Counted from the first letter of the stretch, positions 33,265-41,831 are shown. The stretch: 41,831 nucleotides of DNA from DATBGZ01 sp036557785 (GCA_036557785.1 DATBGZ010000058.1:1-41831); one strand, 5' to 3'. The notes: a model not told the origin generated them from the letters alone. A program made the numbers and translations.

Positions 33265-33579
33265 TCAGTCCAGGCTGGGCCGCGGCGATGGCTGCGCCTG
33301 CGCCGGACCGCGGTCGGGCAGGCGCCGTACGACGATGCCGGTGATGACGGTGAGAGCGCCCACCGCCACCGCGATGGCATTCGGAATCACGAGTGGCCAG
33401 TCGCGTCGGGTCAGGCCATATCCGACCCAGAGCGCGAACCCGGGCAGCAGCAGCCCGAAGTAGCCCAACGACAGGTCGGCCGAGGAGCGGCGAACAATCA
33501 TGCGACGGACCTGCAGGACGGGCGAGAGCGCCATGACGATGCCCCAGCCGCCAGCCACGATACCGAGAACCGATGTCAT
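33265..33579 (-). CDS. SemiSWEET/PQ-loop-like membrane protein
   Basis: A 104-residue protein with three membrane helices. The first helix ends in ALSPVLQVRRM (Pro-x-x-Gln, the PQ-loop position), followed by SSADLSLGYFGLLLPGFALWVGYGLTR-like sequence and IPNAIAVAVG with the conserved Asn. This is the half-SWEET layout, which works as a dimer and moves sugars. SemiSWEETs are usually 85-100 residues, so the length fits. ATG 33579 has GGGGTGA upstream; a GTG six codons earlier is possible. It converges on the YtrA-type operon, leaving 50 bp. Confidence 0.8.
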   Translation of the reverse strand: MTSVLGIVAGGWGIVMALSPVLQVRRMIVRRSSADLSLGYFGLLLPGFALWVGYGLTRRDWPLVIPNAIAVAVGALTVITGIVVRRLPDRGPAQAQPSPRPSLD

Positions 33580-33688
33580 CGCTCGATCACCCCGCACCCT
33601 GAGGCGCTCGGCTGGTGGGTCGCGCCGACCTCGTCGGGTCGAGAGCGCTAGCGCGACCAGGCACCACGATACGTGACGCCGACGGGGG

Positions 33689-34156
33689 CTACGCAGCGAC
33701 GCGTCGGGTGAAGACTGCCCTCCAGTTGACCTCCCAGGTCTGCCCGCTGTCAGGTGAGAAGGCCTGCTCCCAGCGTGGGTGCTCGGTGCCCACGTCGGAC
33801 CATCGATAGCGGACGCGGATCGGTCGCCCTTCGAATGAGTCATCGCACTCGAATGTCCCGATGGAGCCGTCGAACCGGCCGACCACCGGCACGTCGAGTC
33901 GTCCACCGGTGGCGGGCGAGGCCCACCAGATGCGCCAGACCTGCTCGTCAGGGCTGTAGAGCCGCAGCGTCAGGCCCTCGAGGTCACGCTCCGGCGAGCG
34001 CAGCACGTCGAAGGTGGCATTGCCGTCGAGGTGCACGGACGTGTCGAGCGTGGCAGAGAACTCGTACCAATCGTCGCAATCGGACAGTACCCGCTCCAGG
34101 CGGCGTTGCACGCTGGTCCATGAGCCGGCCAGGAAGTCGAAGTCAGTGTTTGGCAT
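33689..34156 (-). CDS. DUF1579-like protein
   Basis: A 155-residue soluble beta-rich protein with FDFLAGSWTSVQRRL at the start, WWASPATGGRLDVPVVGRF in the middle and GQTWEVNWRAVFTR at the end, resembling DUF1579-type lipocalin-like proteins. No catalytic function is known to me. It is divergent from the WYL-domain regulator with 64 bp between the starts, so it is the likely target of that regulator. No clear ribosome site precedes ATG 34156. The gene is followed on the same strand by the SemiSWEET-like gene after 109 bp. Confidence 0.75.
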   Translation of the reverse strand: MPNTDFDFLAGSWTSVQRRLERVLSDCDDWYEFSATLDTSVHLDGNATFDVLRSPERDLEGLTLRLYSPDEQVWRIWWASPATGGRLDVPVVGRFDGSIGTFECDDSFEGRPIRVRYRWSDVGTEHPRWEQAFSPDSGQTWEVNWRAVFTRRVAA

Positions 34157-34220
34157 GAGACGGACGCTAAGGCACAGGCCCTGACACGGATTGTCAGTGC
34201 GGTCGGGCAGAGTGGGCGGC

Positions 34221-35234
34221 GTGCGCGCGGACCGATTGCTCGCCATCATCCTGTTGCTGCAGACCCGCGGTCGGCAGACGGCCAGCCAGCTCGCGGCGGA
34301 GGCGAGGGTGTCCGTCCGGACCATCTACCGAGACGTCGTGGCGTTGTCGGCGGCCGGCATTCCGATCTACGCGGATCCCACCGGGTACCGCCTTGTGGCC
34401 GGGTTTCGCACCGAGCTGACCGGCCTGACCGAGGCGGAGGCGCGCGGACTGGTGCTGGCCGAGCTCCCCGACGCGGCGGCCGAGCTCGGCCTGGCGCCGA
34501 CGGCGGCGGCCGTACGGTTGAAGCTCTCCGCCGCTCTGCCAGAAGCGCTGCGGGCGCAGGCGGCCCGGATGCGGCAACGGCTCCATTTCGACGCACCTGG
34601 CTGGTACGCCGATGGCGACCGATCGGACCACCTCGCCGCGGTGGCCGAGGCGGTCTGGTCGCAGCACGTGGTCGACGTGCGGTACGACGCCTGGGGTGGG
34701 GTCGTCCAACGCCGGCTGGAGCCGTACGGCCTGGTCCTCAAGGCCGGCCGGTGGTACGTGGTGGCCAGCGTCGATGCAGCGGTACGGACGTTTCGCGTCA
34801 ACCAGATACTCGAGCTCACGGTCCGGCCGGAGCGGTTCGAGCGGCCGGAGGAGTTCGATCTGGCCGGATTCTGGCGCGCGCACATCGCCGAGTTCCGAGA
34901 ACGGCTCTACCGCGGCGAGGCGCTGGTACGGCTCGCCCCGCAGGCGATCCCGTCGCTCGCGCACCTGCTGGGCCGCGCCGTCGCGGAGGCAGCCCAGCGC
35001 GGCGAGCCGGGGCCGGACGGTTGGCTGGTGGCCCACATCCCGATCGAGTCCGAGTCCCACGCCGAGCGGGAGCTGCTCCGCCTCGGCGCACAGGTTGAGG
35101 TGCTCGAGCCGGCGTCGCTGCGGCAACGCATCGCGCGGACCGTGGCCGCGCTGAGCGCGCTCTACCCTGGTTCGGTTCCGAGCCCGGATCCCGGGCATCA
35201 ACGCCACCGATCTGCCGATAGTGTCGCGGGCTGA
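34221..35234 (+). CDS. YafY-type HTH / WYL-domain transcriptional regulator
   Basis: A 337-residue regulator. The N-terminal winged helix (RADRLLAIILLLQTRGRQTASQLAAEARVSVRTIYRDV region, residues 2-60) is followed by a WYL domain with RRLEPYGLVLKAGRWYVVASV near residues 170-190 and the C-terminal extension seen in this group. WYL domains bind nucleic-acid or nucleotide-type ligands and control DNA binding. GTG 34221 is chosen because the family starts at RADRLLAI; GTG 34212 and TTG 34191 are alternatives. It probably controls the divergent DUF1579-like gene. It converges on the SARP gene with 35 bp between stops. Confidence 0.92.
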   Translation: MRADRLLAIILLLQTRGRQTASQLAAEARVSVRTIYRDVVALSAAGIPIYADPTGYRLVAGFRTELTGLTEAEARGLVLAELPDAAAELGLAPTAAAVRLKLSAALPEALRAQAARMRQRLHFDAPGWYADGDRSDHLAAVAEAVWSQHVVDVRYDAWGGVVQRRLEPYGLVLKAGRWYVVASVDAAVRTFRVNQILELTVRPERFERPEEFDLAGFWRAHIAEFRERLYRGEALVRLAPQAIPSLAHLLGRAVAEAAQRGEPGPDGWLVAHIPIESESHAERELLRLGAQVEVLEPASLRQRIARTVAALSALYPGSVPSPDPGHQRHRSADSVAG

Positions 35235-35269
35235 CACACGTGGTCCTGGTCGGTGCCGCGGGAGATCGC

Positions 35270-38200
35270 TCAGGCGGCGAGTTCGCGGCGCGCGCGATCG
35301 GCCTCGCGGACCACGCCGACCTCGGTGAAGATGCCCAGAGCCGTACGGAAGTGGCCGGCGGGCTCGGGGCCATCGCCGAGGCGACCGAGGAGCATCAGGT
35401 CCCGCGCGTACGCCAGGCGGCAGCCGGCCGCTCGGTGGACCTCGGCAGCTCGCCGTGCCGCCGCCGCGGACGCGATGCGATCACCGGCGTCCAGCAGCGC
35501 GGCGGAGAGGGCCGCCGCGGCGAGCCCATCGAGCACGCGATACCCGATCTGCTGCGCGATGGCGGCCGCGCGCCGGGCGTACCGGACCGCCTGCCGGGGG
35601 CGGTGCAGAGCCCGGTAGGTGTCGCAGAGCCCCAGCAGCGCCTCGCACTGCAGGTACGCGCCCACGCCCGCGGCGCTCATCCGCAGCGCCCGCCTGTGGT
35701 GATGGATCGCGAGGTCGGGCTGCCCGCAGGCGCGGCGCACGGACCCGGCCGCGTTGTGGACTGCAGCGAGAAGGGGATCGTCCGCCCCGGCGACCAGGGC
35801 GAGGCTGGCCTCAACGCACTCGATGGCGGCGGATCGGTCGCCGGTTTCGGCGTAGATCTCCCCGAGGCCGCACAGCGCCGCAGCCTCCGTGCCGGACGAG
35901 AGGTGGGCGTGGGCGAGCGCACGGGCCTCGGTGAACAGGTCCAGCGCGCGCCCCGCAGCCCCGAGCAGGTGGACGGTCTTGCCCAGACCCACCAGGAACA
36001 CGGCCAGAGATGGCGCGTCTTCGGCCTGGCGCGCGAGGGCGATAGCGGACGTGTAGTGTCGCGCGGCCGCGGCCAGGTCGCCTTGGTCGAACCGGACGAC
36101 CGCGAGGTTGTTCAGCGCGCTGCGTTCGCCCACACTCCAGCCAGCCTGCCGACTGAGCGCGACCGCATGCCGCAGATGCGCGACGGCCCGGCCGAGGCGA
36201 CCCATGGCGAGGTGCGCGGTGCCGCTGCCGAGATACGCCGGCGCTTGCGCGTCCGGTCGCCCGGAGCGGTCGGCGCAGGTGAGCCCGGCGTTGACGACGG
36301 CGAGCCAGCTCGCCACCGATTGGCGGCCAGCCCACAGGTGCGGCCGCAGGGCGTCGGCCATCTGCCAGGCGATCTCGGGCGCGCCGTGCTGTTCGGCGCG
36401 CAACGCGACAGCGTACAGATTCGGCAGCTCCCGGCTGACCCAGGCGCGTGCCTCGGCACGGTCGGGGAAGGCCTCCGCCCGTCCGGCCGCCGCTGGAGCC
36501 AGCGCCATCAGCGGGTAGAGCCGCCGGCTCGCCGACCAGGCGCGGCCGAGGTAGAAGGTGAAGAGCCGACGCGCCGCGGCACATCGCCGATCCTCTGTCT
36601 CATGGGTCGCGAGGCGGTCGCATGCGTATTCCTTCAGCAGGTCGTGCTGGCTGTACCGGCCGGGCTGGCGTTCGTCGACAAGGTGCGCGGCCGCGAGTTG
36701 AGACAGGTGCGCGGCGGCCGACTGCTCGTCGACGCCCGCGAGCGCCGCCACCGCGTCGGCGGTCACCTCCGGCCCAGGCACGACGGCCAGGAGCCGGAAC
36801 ATTCGCCGCGTCTGCTCGGGTAGCCGTGCGTACGAGGCATTCAGCGCCGTCTCCAACGACGCCTCCGGATCGCCGGGGACCGATAGCCCCGCGAGTCGGC
36901 CACCACGCGTGAGCACATTCACATAGTCAGCGGTCGACCAGGCTGGATGGATGGACAGGTGGGCCGCGGCGATCCGCAGTGCCAGTGGCAAGTGTCCGCA
37001 AGCCGCAGCCAGCTCGCGCACCGCCTCCGCCTCGGCCGCCACCCGCTGATCGCCCAGTACTTGGGAGAGCAACTGGCCAGACTCGGCGGCGCTGAACGGA
37101 GCGAGCGCGATGCTGCGGGCGCCGTTGCGGGCAGCCAACCCGACCAGCGATGCCCGGCTGGTGACCAGCACGAGAGTGCCGTTCCCGGCCGGCAGGAGCG
37201 GCCGCACCTGTTCCTCTGACGCGGCGTTGTCGAGGACCACGAGCATCCGTCGCCCGACCAGCAGTGAACGGTACAGAGCCGATGCCTCCGACACGCTGGT
37301 CGGCACTCGTTCACTCGCCAGGCCGAGCGCACCGAGCAGGTAGCTCAGCGCTTCGGACGGCTCGAGTTCGGCACCTGGGCCGAAGCCGCGAAGGTCGAGG
37401 AAGAGTTGGCCGTCCGGAAACCGGTCGCGCACCCGGTGCGCCCAGTGCACGACCAGGGCGGTCTTGCCGACTCCGGCCGTGCCCGCGACGACGACCAGAT
37501 GCGTTGCGTCGAGAGCCCCGTCGACCAAGCGGTCGAGCTGTGCGAGTTCCTCGCAGCGTGCGGTGAAGTCCGCCACCGCGGGAGGAAGCTGGGCCGGGAT
37601 CGGCCGATCCGGGACCGGCCCGTCAGCCTCGGCCGTGGTTGACAGCATCACGAGACGCTGCGGCACCGGGCCGGTGTCGATCCCACGCAGGATGACGGAC
37701 TCCAAGTCGCGGATCTCCCGGCCAGGGTCCAGTCCCTCCCGCTCGGCGAGCAAGCCACGGTAGCTCCGGTAGGTCTGCAACGCCTCGGTTTGGCGGCCCT
37801 CGTGGACAAGCGCCCGCATGTAGCGCAGGCGCAAGGGCTCGCGCAGCGGGTGCGCCTCGACGACCTGGGCCAACTCGTCCGCGAGGCCGTCCACGCGCGC
37901 GGTCGCGAGCTGGATGTCGGCCAACTGCTCCCACGCCGATGTGTACCGGTCGACCAACCTCGCCCGCGCGCCCTCGACGAAGGCGCCCGCCACGTCGGCG
38001 AGAGGCTCGACACCCCAACCCGACAGCGCCGCACGCAGCAGTCGACCAGCCTCGACTCCTCGCCCGGCGGCCGCCGCGTCGCGGGCCAACCGCGTCGCCT
38101 GCTCAAAGACATGAACGTCCACATCGGACGGTTGCACAGCGAGAATGTACCCGAAGCGATCAGCCAGCAGGACGGGCGGCGCGCCAGCCGATTGAAGGAG

Positions 38201-38416
38201 CCGGCGGACGGCGGAGACTGCGCTGTGCACCTGGCCGCGCGCGCTTGGCGGCGCCGCCTCGCCCCACAGTGCTTGGACGATGGCGTCCTGCGACACTGGG
38301 CGGCCGGCGTGCAGGGCCAACAACGCGACCAGAGCACGGGTCCGCGCTCGCGGTATCGGGCACGGCCCATCCTCGGTCAGTAGGCCGAAACGGCCGAGCA
38401 GAACAGCTTTGACCAT
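35270..38416 (-). CDS. SARP/AfsR-type regulator (BTAD, NB-ARC, TPR)
   Basis: A 1048-residue regulator of the AfsR/DnrI class. Domain order: OmpR-like winged helix (about 1-95), bacterial transcriptional activation domain (95-240, with PLREPLRLRYMRALVHEGRQTEALQTY region), NB-ARC ATPase with Walker A lysine K318 (AGTAGVGKT) and kinase-2 block RMLVVLDNA, a winged-helix stretch, then TPR repeats to the end. GAGG six bases before ATG 38416 supports the start. Such proteins activate nearby secondary-metabolite or stress genes after nucleotide-dependent assembly. No biosynthetic cluster is in view; the MFS gene 117 bp upstream on the same strand is the closest candidate target. Confidence 0.94.
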   Translation of the reverse strand: MVKAVLLGRFGLLTEDGPCPIPRARTRALVALLALHAGRPVSQDAIVQALWGEAAPPSARGQVHSAVSAVRRLLQSAGAPPVLLADRFGYILAVQPSDVDVHVFEQATRLARDAAAAGRGVEAGRLLRAALSGWGVEPLADVAGAFVEGARARLVDRYTSAWEQLADIQLATARVDGLADELAQVVEAHPLREPLRLRYMRALVHEGRQTEALQTYRSYRGLLAEREGLDPGREIRDLESVILRGIDTGPVPQRLVMLSTTAEADGPVPDRPIPAQLPPAVADFTARCEELAQLDRLVDGALDATHLVVVAGTAGVGKTALVVHWAHRVRDRFPDGQLFLDLRGFGPGAELEPSEALSYLLGALGLASERVPTSVSEASALYRSLLVGRRMLVVLDNAASEEQVRPLLPAGNGTLVLVTSRASLVGLAARNGARSIALAPFSAAESGQLLSQVLGDQRVAAEAEAVRELAAACGHLPLALRIAAAHLSIHPAWSTADYVNVLTRGGRLAGLSVPGDPEASLETALNASYARLPEQTRRMFRLLAVVPGPEVTADAVAALAGVDEQSAAAHLSQLAAAHLVDERQPGRYSQHDLLKEYACDRLATHETEDRRCAAARRLFTFYLGRAWSASRRLYPLMALAPAAAGRAEAFPDRAEARAWVSRELPNLYAVALRAEQHGAPEIAWQMADALRPHLWAGRQSVASWLAVVNAGLTCADRSGRPDAQAPAYLGSGTAHLAMGRLGRAVAHLRHAVALSRQAGWSVGERSALNNLAVVRFDQGDLAAAARHYTSAIALARQAEDAPSLAVFLVGLGKTVHLLGAAGRALDLFTEARALAHAHLSSGTEAAALCGLGEIYAETGDRSAAIECVEASLALVAGADDPLLAAVHNAAGSVRRACGQPDLAIHHHRRALRMSAAGVGAYLQCEALLGLCDTYRALHRPRQAVRYARRAAAIAQQIGYRVLDGLAAAALSAALLDAGDRIASAAAARRAAEVHRAAGCRLAYARDLMLLGRLGDGPEPAGHFRTALGIFTEVGVVREADRARRELAA

Positions 38417-38533
38417 TTGGGCCTCGCAGGGCTGCGAACCGGGTGCGATCGAGAATAGACCACGTCCGTCACCCAGACTGCCCCGTCGACATCTGCCGAG
38501 GCGAGAAGGACGCCAGGTGGGGCCGGCCGTACG

Positions 38534-39835
38534 TCAGGTGGCCACCTCGATGGCGGCATCGTCGCTGACATGCTGATCGCGCTTCGCGGCCTGGGCGAGG
38601 TAGCGCTCGCCGTGGCGGATCGGGCTGAACGCGAATCCGGTGGCGATCGCGGCGGTCAGGATCCCGATGACGCAGTAGACGAGCCGGACGTTGCCGGTGT
38701 GCTGGATCGCCACGGCCCCGGCCAACGCGCCGAGTGGGTTGGCCGACCAGGCGAGCACGCCCGCGATGCTGATGACGCGGCCGAACATGTTGCTCGGCAC
38801 GATCGCCTGCCGCAGCGCGCCGGTGTTGATGTTCAGGAGCAGGCCAAAGCCGCAGGCTGCGGCCCACAGCACCGCGCCGACGACGTACCACGGCACCACG
38901 GCCATCAGCGCGGTCGCGATCCCGTCGACCACGAGCGCACCGAGAGCAACGACCGGGAACGACAGGCGGCGTCGCAGTGGTCCGGCGAGCGAGCTGACCA
39001 CGACGATGCCTGCCGCCCCGGCAGCGAAGAGCACGCCGACCTGGAAGTCGCTGGCATTGAAGGCTCGCTTGCCGAACAGCACCAACTGCGCCCATGTCGT
39101 GGTGCTCACGAAGTTGATCAGCGCCATCATGAGCGAGATCGAGCGCAGCACGGGGTGGCGCAGCACATAGGACAGCCCCTCCCGCACGTCGCTGAGCAGA
39201 CTGCGTACCTTGGCGATCGGACCGGCCAGGACGGCCCGATCCTGAGTCGCGTCGTTGAACGAGCGTCGGATCAACGACAGGGCCAGTGATGAGCTCAGGA
39301 ACGTCGCTGCGTCGATGAACAGCAGGTAGGTGACGCTGGGGAGCAGCGCCACCAGCGCGCCGGCGAGCACCGGCCCGACGATCCGCCCCGCCGAGTTGGT
39401 CGCCATGATCCGGGCGTTGGCGGTGACCAGCTCGTCGCGCCCGACCAGACTCGGTATGGCGGCGAACTCCCCGGCGTCGAACAGGATGCCCATGGTCGCC
39501 TGAACAAAGGCGACGACGTAGATCTCCTCGACGCGCAACACACCGAGCAGGGACAGGACAGGCACCACGCTGATGACCGCGGCCCGGACAATGTCGACGG
39601 AGATCATCAGCCGTTTGCGGTTGACTCGGTCAACGACGGCACCGAGGACGAGCCCGAAGAGCAGGTACGGCACGAACTCCGCGGCCGTGGTCAGCCCGAG
39701 GCTGACCGGCGACCCGGTGAACTTGAAGACCACCAACGGCAGCGCGAAGTTCGTGAAGGAGCTGCCCACCTGCGAAGTCGTCTGGCCGACGAAGTAGACC
39801 CAGAAGTCGCGCCCCAGGCGCCGCGCCTCGATCAC
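38534..39835 (-). CDS. MFS exporter (EntS/Tet(V)-like MFS_3 family)
   Basis: A 433-residue transporter with twelve predicted helices. The opening FWVYFVGQTTSQVGSSFTNFALPLVVF, the loop-2 block GAVVDRVNRKRLMI and the motif ANARIMATNSAGRIVGPVLAG are typical of the MFS_3 drug and siderophore exporters. Exported compound unknown. GTG 39835 is the sensible start, although no strong ribosome site precedes it. It is divergent from the dienelactone hydrolase gene (149 bp between) and upstream of the SARP gene on the same strand, so SARP control of an efflux function is plausible but unproven. Confidence 0.92.
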   Translation of the reverse strand: MIEARRLGRDFWVYFVGQTTSQVGSSFTNFALPLVVFKFTGSPVSLGLTTAAEFVPYLLFGLVLGAVVDRVNRKRLMISVDIVRAAVISVVPVLSLLGVLRVEEIYVVAFVQATMGILFDAGEFAAIPSLVGRDELVTANARIMATNSAGRIVGPVLAGALVALLPSVTYLLFIDAATFLSSSLALSLIRRSFNDATQDRAVLAGPIAKVRSLLSDVREGLSYVLRHPVLRSISLMMALINFVSTTTWAQLVLFGKRAFNASDFQVGVLFAAGAAGIVVVSSLAGPLRRRLSFPVVALGALVVDGIATALMAVVPWYVVGAVLWAAACGFGLLLNINTGALRQAIVPSNMFGRVISIAGVLAWSANPLGALAGAVAIQHTGNVRLVYCVIGILTAAIATGFAFSPIRHGERYLAQAAKRDQHVSDDAAIEVAT

Positions 39836-39984
39836 CCAGGAACTCTCGCATCACGATGCCGCGCGACGCCAGCAGGTTGGCGGCCCGCGTCGCACCCGGC
39901 CGGCACTGCTGCTCCCGGAACCCGGCGCTAGTGTGCTCAGACAGGAGGGTCGCGAGGCGGCCGTGGTGGGTGGGAGGAACGACG

Positions 39985-40734
39985 ATGGGCCGCGAGACGG
40001 TCGAGATCCGTACGGTTGAGGGCACCTGCCCGGCGCACGTGTTCACGCCCGAGCTGGCCGGACCTCACCCGGGCGCGATCCTCTACATGGACGGGCTCGG
40101 CATGCGCCCGACGATCCAGGCGATGGGACAGCGGCTCGCCGGTCATGGCTATGTCGTGCTCGTGCCCGACATGTTCTACCGGGCGGGTCCCTACGCGCCG
40201 CTGGACCCGAAAGCGGTCTTCGCCTCTGGCAATGTCACCAAGGAGATCGGCCACCTGTTCGGGTCGACCGACAACCATCGCGCCGCGCAGGACAGCGCCG
40301 CCTTCCTCGACTACCTCGGATCGCGCGCCGACGTCGCGGGCGACCGCGTGGGCGTGACGGGGTACTGCATGGGTGGCGGCCATGCGCTCACCGTTGCCGG
40401 CACCTACCCCGACCGCGTCGCGGCGGCCGCCGCCTTCCACACCAGCAACATCGCCACGGACTCACCCCTGAGCCCACACCTGCTCGTGCCGCGGCTGAGG
40501 GCCCGCGTCTACATCGGCGGCGCGGACCACGACCAGGGCTACCCGCCGGAGATGGCACAGCGATTCGAGGCCGCCCTGACCGACGCCGGCGTTGAGCACC
40601 GATGCGAGATCTACCCCGACGCCCGCCACGGCTTCACGATGACCGACTTCCCCGTCTACGACGAGGCGGCCGCGGAACGGCACTGGCGGGAACTGGTCGC
40701 GCTGTTCGACGCGACGCTCGCGCCCGCCGCCTGA
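39985..40734 (+). CDS. Dienelactone hydrolase family protein
   Basis: A 249-residue alpha/beta hydrolase. The nucleophile is C128 in GYCMGGG, as in true dienelactone hydrolases, with D181 in GGADHD and H215 in ARHGF completing the triad. Length fits the family (about 230-250). GGGAGGAA lies upstream of ATG 39985, which decides this start over earlier in-frame codons. The natural substrate could be a dienelactone from aromatic degradation or another ester; no other aromatic-degradation gene is in view. It is a single gene, divergent from the MFS exporter. Confidence 0.93.
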   Translation: MGRETVEIRTVEGTCPAHVFTPELAGPHPGAILYMDGLGMRPTIQAMGQRLAGHGYVVLVPDMFYRAGPYAPLDPKAVFASGNVTKEIGHLFGSTDNHRAAQDSAAFLDYLGSRADVAGDRVGVTGYCMGGGHALTVAGTYPDRVAAAAAFHTSNIATDSPLSPHLLVPRLRARVYIGGADHDQGYPPEMAQRFEAALTDAGVEHRCEIYPDARHGFTMTDFPVYDEAAAERHWRELVALFDATLAPAA

Positions 40735-40862
40735 TCGTGGGCCCGCTCAGCCAACCGAGGTGTCGCCCCCGTCCGCCCGGGGTATCGGGCGGCCAGGCCG
40801 GTCTCCGCCTCGCGCGTCCTCGAACTCGTCGTAGCTACGCTTTCTCCACGCCGACCGGCCCG
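40735..40862. terminator. Convergent intergenic region with terminator-like hairpin
   Basis: CCGCCCG (40773-40779) and CGGGCGG (40786-40792) form a seven-pair stem with a six-base loop, between the convergent hydrolase and TetR genes. There is no T-run, as is usual in actinomycetes. A wider inverted pair, GGCCGGTC (40796-40803) and GACCGGCC (40853-40860), lies next to it. Either could terminate both transcripts. Confidence 0.5.
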
Positions 40863-41561
40863 TCACCGATCGTTGACCGGATCGCTGAGCCGCCGGGGCG
40901 GTCGGAGGGCTCGGCGCACGGCGGCCGCGACGCGGTCAGGATCGCGGTCATCCCGTACCACCATGACCACCGTGCCCGCGCCGTTCCCGCTGGAATTCCT
41001 CTGTCCGAATATGGTGGTTACTCGAGCCATGGCGGTGTCGACCTCGGCCATTGGGTCTGTGGTGTCGCCACGCAACCACCGTCGCAGCACGTGGTTGTGC
41101 GCCGCCACGACGGCGGCGGCCATGAGTTCAGCCACCAGGGCGCCATCGGGCGTCACGCCCATCCAGTCCCCGATGAACTCCCGGAACAGCCGTTGATATC
41201 GGGCGACGCTCGCGATCTCGCGGTCGCGCAGGGCCGCGACCCGGCTCGTGAGCGCGTACCGCAACCGAGCGTTCTCGCCTTCTTCGATGTAGCGCTGCAG
41301 CACCAGCCGAGCTGCCTCAGTGACCGCCAGGAGAGCGGTCTGCTCCGTCGACGCGTCGAGGCGCGCCTTGACGGCCGACAGGAGACCGTCGTGGTCGGGG
41401 AAGATGACGTCCTCCTTCGACCGATAGTGCCGGAAGAACGTCGTCCGGCCGACGCCCGCGCGCTCCGCGATTTCGTCGACTGTGGTCTGCTCGAAGCCCC
41501 GCTCGTCGAACAGGGCGAAGGCCGCGCGGACGAGGCGTTCGCGGGCTGGCGTCGCGCTCAC
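40863..41561 (-). CDS. TetR-family regulator
   Basis: A 232-residue regulator. The helix-turn-helix (ERLVRAAFALFDERGFEQTTVDEIAERAGVGRTTFFRHYRSKEDV, residues 8-52 approximately) is standard TetR. The remainder is a helical ligand domain with no recognisable specificity; the last ~40 residues are Asp/Arg/Pro-rich. GTG 41561 has AAAGGA eight bases upstream. It is divergent from etfB, and the 108-bp gap holds a perfect palindrome, so it probably represses itself and the electron-transfer flavoprotein genes, perhaps sensing an acyl-CoA or other metabolite. Confidence 0.92.
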   Translation of the reverse strand: MSATPARERLVRAAFALFDERGFEQTTVDEIAERAGVGRTTFFRHYRSKEDVIFPDHDGLLSAVKARLDASTEQTALLAVTEAARLVLQRYIEEGENARLRYALTSRVAALRDREIASVARYQRLFREFIGDWMGVTPDGALVAELMAAAVVAAHNHVLRRWLRGDTTDPMAEVDTAMARVTTIFGQRNSSGNGAGTVVMVVRDDRDPDRVAAAVRRALRPPRRLSDPVNDR

Positions 41562-41608
41562 GCTGCATCCTTTCCGCTCCTCGGCCTTGCCTCGGCAGGT
41601 TGGTACCC

Positions 41609-41628
41609 AGTACCGTTCGTACGGTACT
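41609..41628. promoter_or_regulatory. Perfect palindrome, candidate TetR operator
   Basis: AGTACCGT (41609-41616) and ACGGTACT (41621-41628) are exact inverted copies with four bases between. TetR-family dimers bind such sites. The left arm overlaps a possible etfB -10 (TACCGT, 18 bases after TTGCCT at 41587-41592), so binding would block transcription. Confidence 0.7.
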
Positions 41629-41669
41629 AGGTTCCGGTGTTGGCCGCACCCTGAGTGGGCTGGAGTGAA

Positions 41670-41831
41670 GTGAAGATCGTTGTGCTCGTGAAGCAGGTGC
41701 CGGATTCGGGGTCGGAGCGGAGCCTGCGTGGTGACGATGGCACCGTGGATCGGGCGTCGGCGAACAACGTGATCAATGAGATGGATGAGTACGCGATCGA
41801 GGAGGCGCTGCGGTTGCGGGAGGCGCTCGGT
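41670..41831 (+). CDS. etfB: Electron transfer flavoprotein beta subunit, N-terminal part
   Basis: Fifty-four codons from GTG 41670 to the window edge, in frame throughout. The product begins VKIVVLVKQVPDSG and contains NNVINEMDEYAIEEALRLRE, the conserved start of EtfB/FixA. EtfB and EtfA form a heterodimer that carries electrons from acyl-CoA dehydrogenases to the quinone pool. etfA probably follows beyond the edge. GGAG lies four bases before the start. The gene is divergent from the TetR regulator and has a palindromic operator candidate 41 bp upstream. Confidence 0.92.
   Translation, partial: MKIVVLVKQVPDSGSERSLRGDDGTVDRASANNVINEMDEYAIEEALRLREALG

Noticed and set aside
34194..35237. 347-residue minus-strand open frame
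   Set aside because: Exact antisense shadow of the WYL regulator, whose helix-turn-helix and WYL motifs are clear.

Overview
The window is very high-GC DNA with GTG starts, 4-base GTGA/ATGA gene overlaps, an F420-type luciferase-like oxidoreductase, a SARP/NB-ARC/TPR regulator and actinobacterial-style RHS proteins. This points to a filamentous actinomycete, plausibly Micromonosporales; that placement is inferred from gene content, as no rRNA or tRNA gene is present. I found no CRISPR array, insertion sequence, prophage or tRNA.

Layout. (1) 1-5315, minus strand: a large secreted DNRLRE/FG-GAP-type protein followed by the N-terminal 492 codons of an RHS/YD-repeat protein that runs off the left edge. 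A gene-poor 733-bp gap follows. (2) 6049-12269: a lipoprotein serpin, a membrane O-acyltransferase with a C-terminal SGNH domain, and a fused FAD/Fe-S GlcD-GlcF-like dehydrogenase. (3) 12381-17308: an export operon of adaptor, ATPase, MacB-type permease and second adaptor. The permease carries a one-base frameshift at a G6 run. (4) 17342-22508: an LLM oxidoreductase, a SnoaL-like protein, a membrane GAF/PAS/GGDEF diguanylate cyclase and glycerate kinase.

(5) 22496-30744, minus strand: a complete potassium-uptake operon reading kdpF-kdpA-kdpB-kdpC-kdpD-kdpE. It is preceded by an additional 27-codon membrane micro-ORF that overlaps kdpF by GTGA and resembles it. Upstream lie a structured leader and two OmpR-family-type direct repeats (6-mers spaced by 5 bp), candidate KdpE sites. 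(6) 31118-33214, plus strand, divergent from kdp: a YtrA-type GntR repressor, ABC ATPase, ABC-2 permease and a 47-residue one-helix protein, with a YtrA-like operator overlapping the promoter.

(7) 33265-41831: a SemiSWEET-like protein, a DUF1579-like protein divergent from a WYL regulator, a 1048-residue SARP-type regulator, an MFS exporter, a dienelactone hydrolase, and a TetR regulator divergent from the start of etfB (cut by the right edge). A perfect 8+8 bp palindrome lies between tetR and etfB.

The signals most deserving follow-up are the kdp leader region (micro-ORF, direct repeats, hairpins), the RHS/secreted-partner pair at the left edge, the YtrA operon with its tiny membrane protein, the permease frameshift and the TetR/etfB palindrome.
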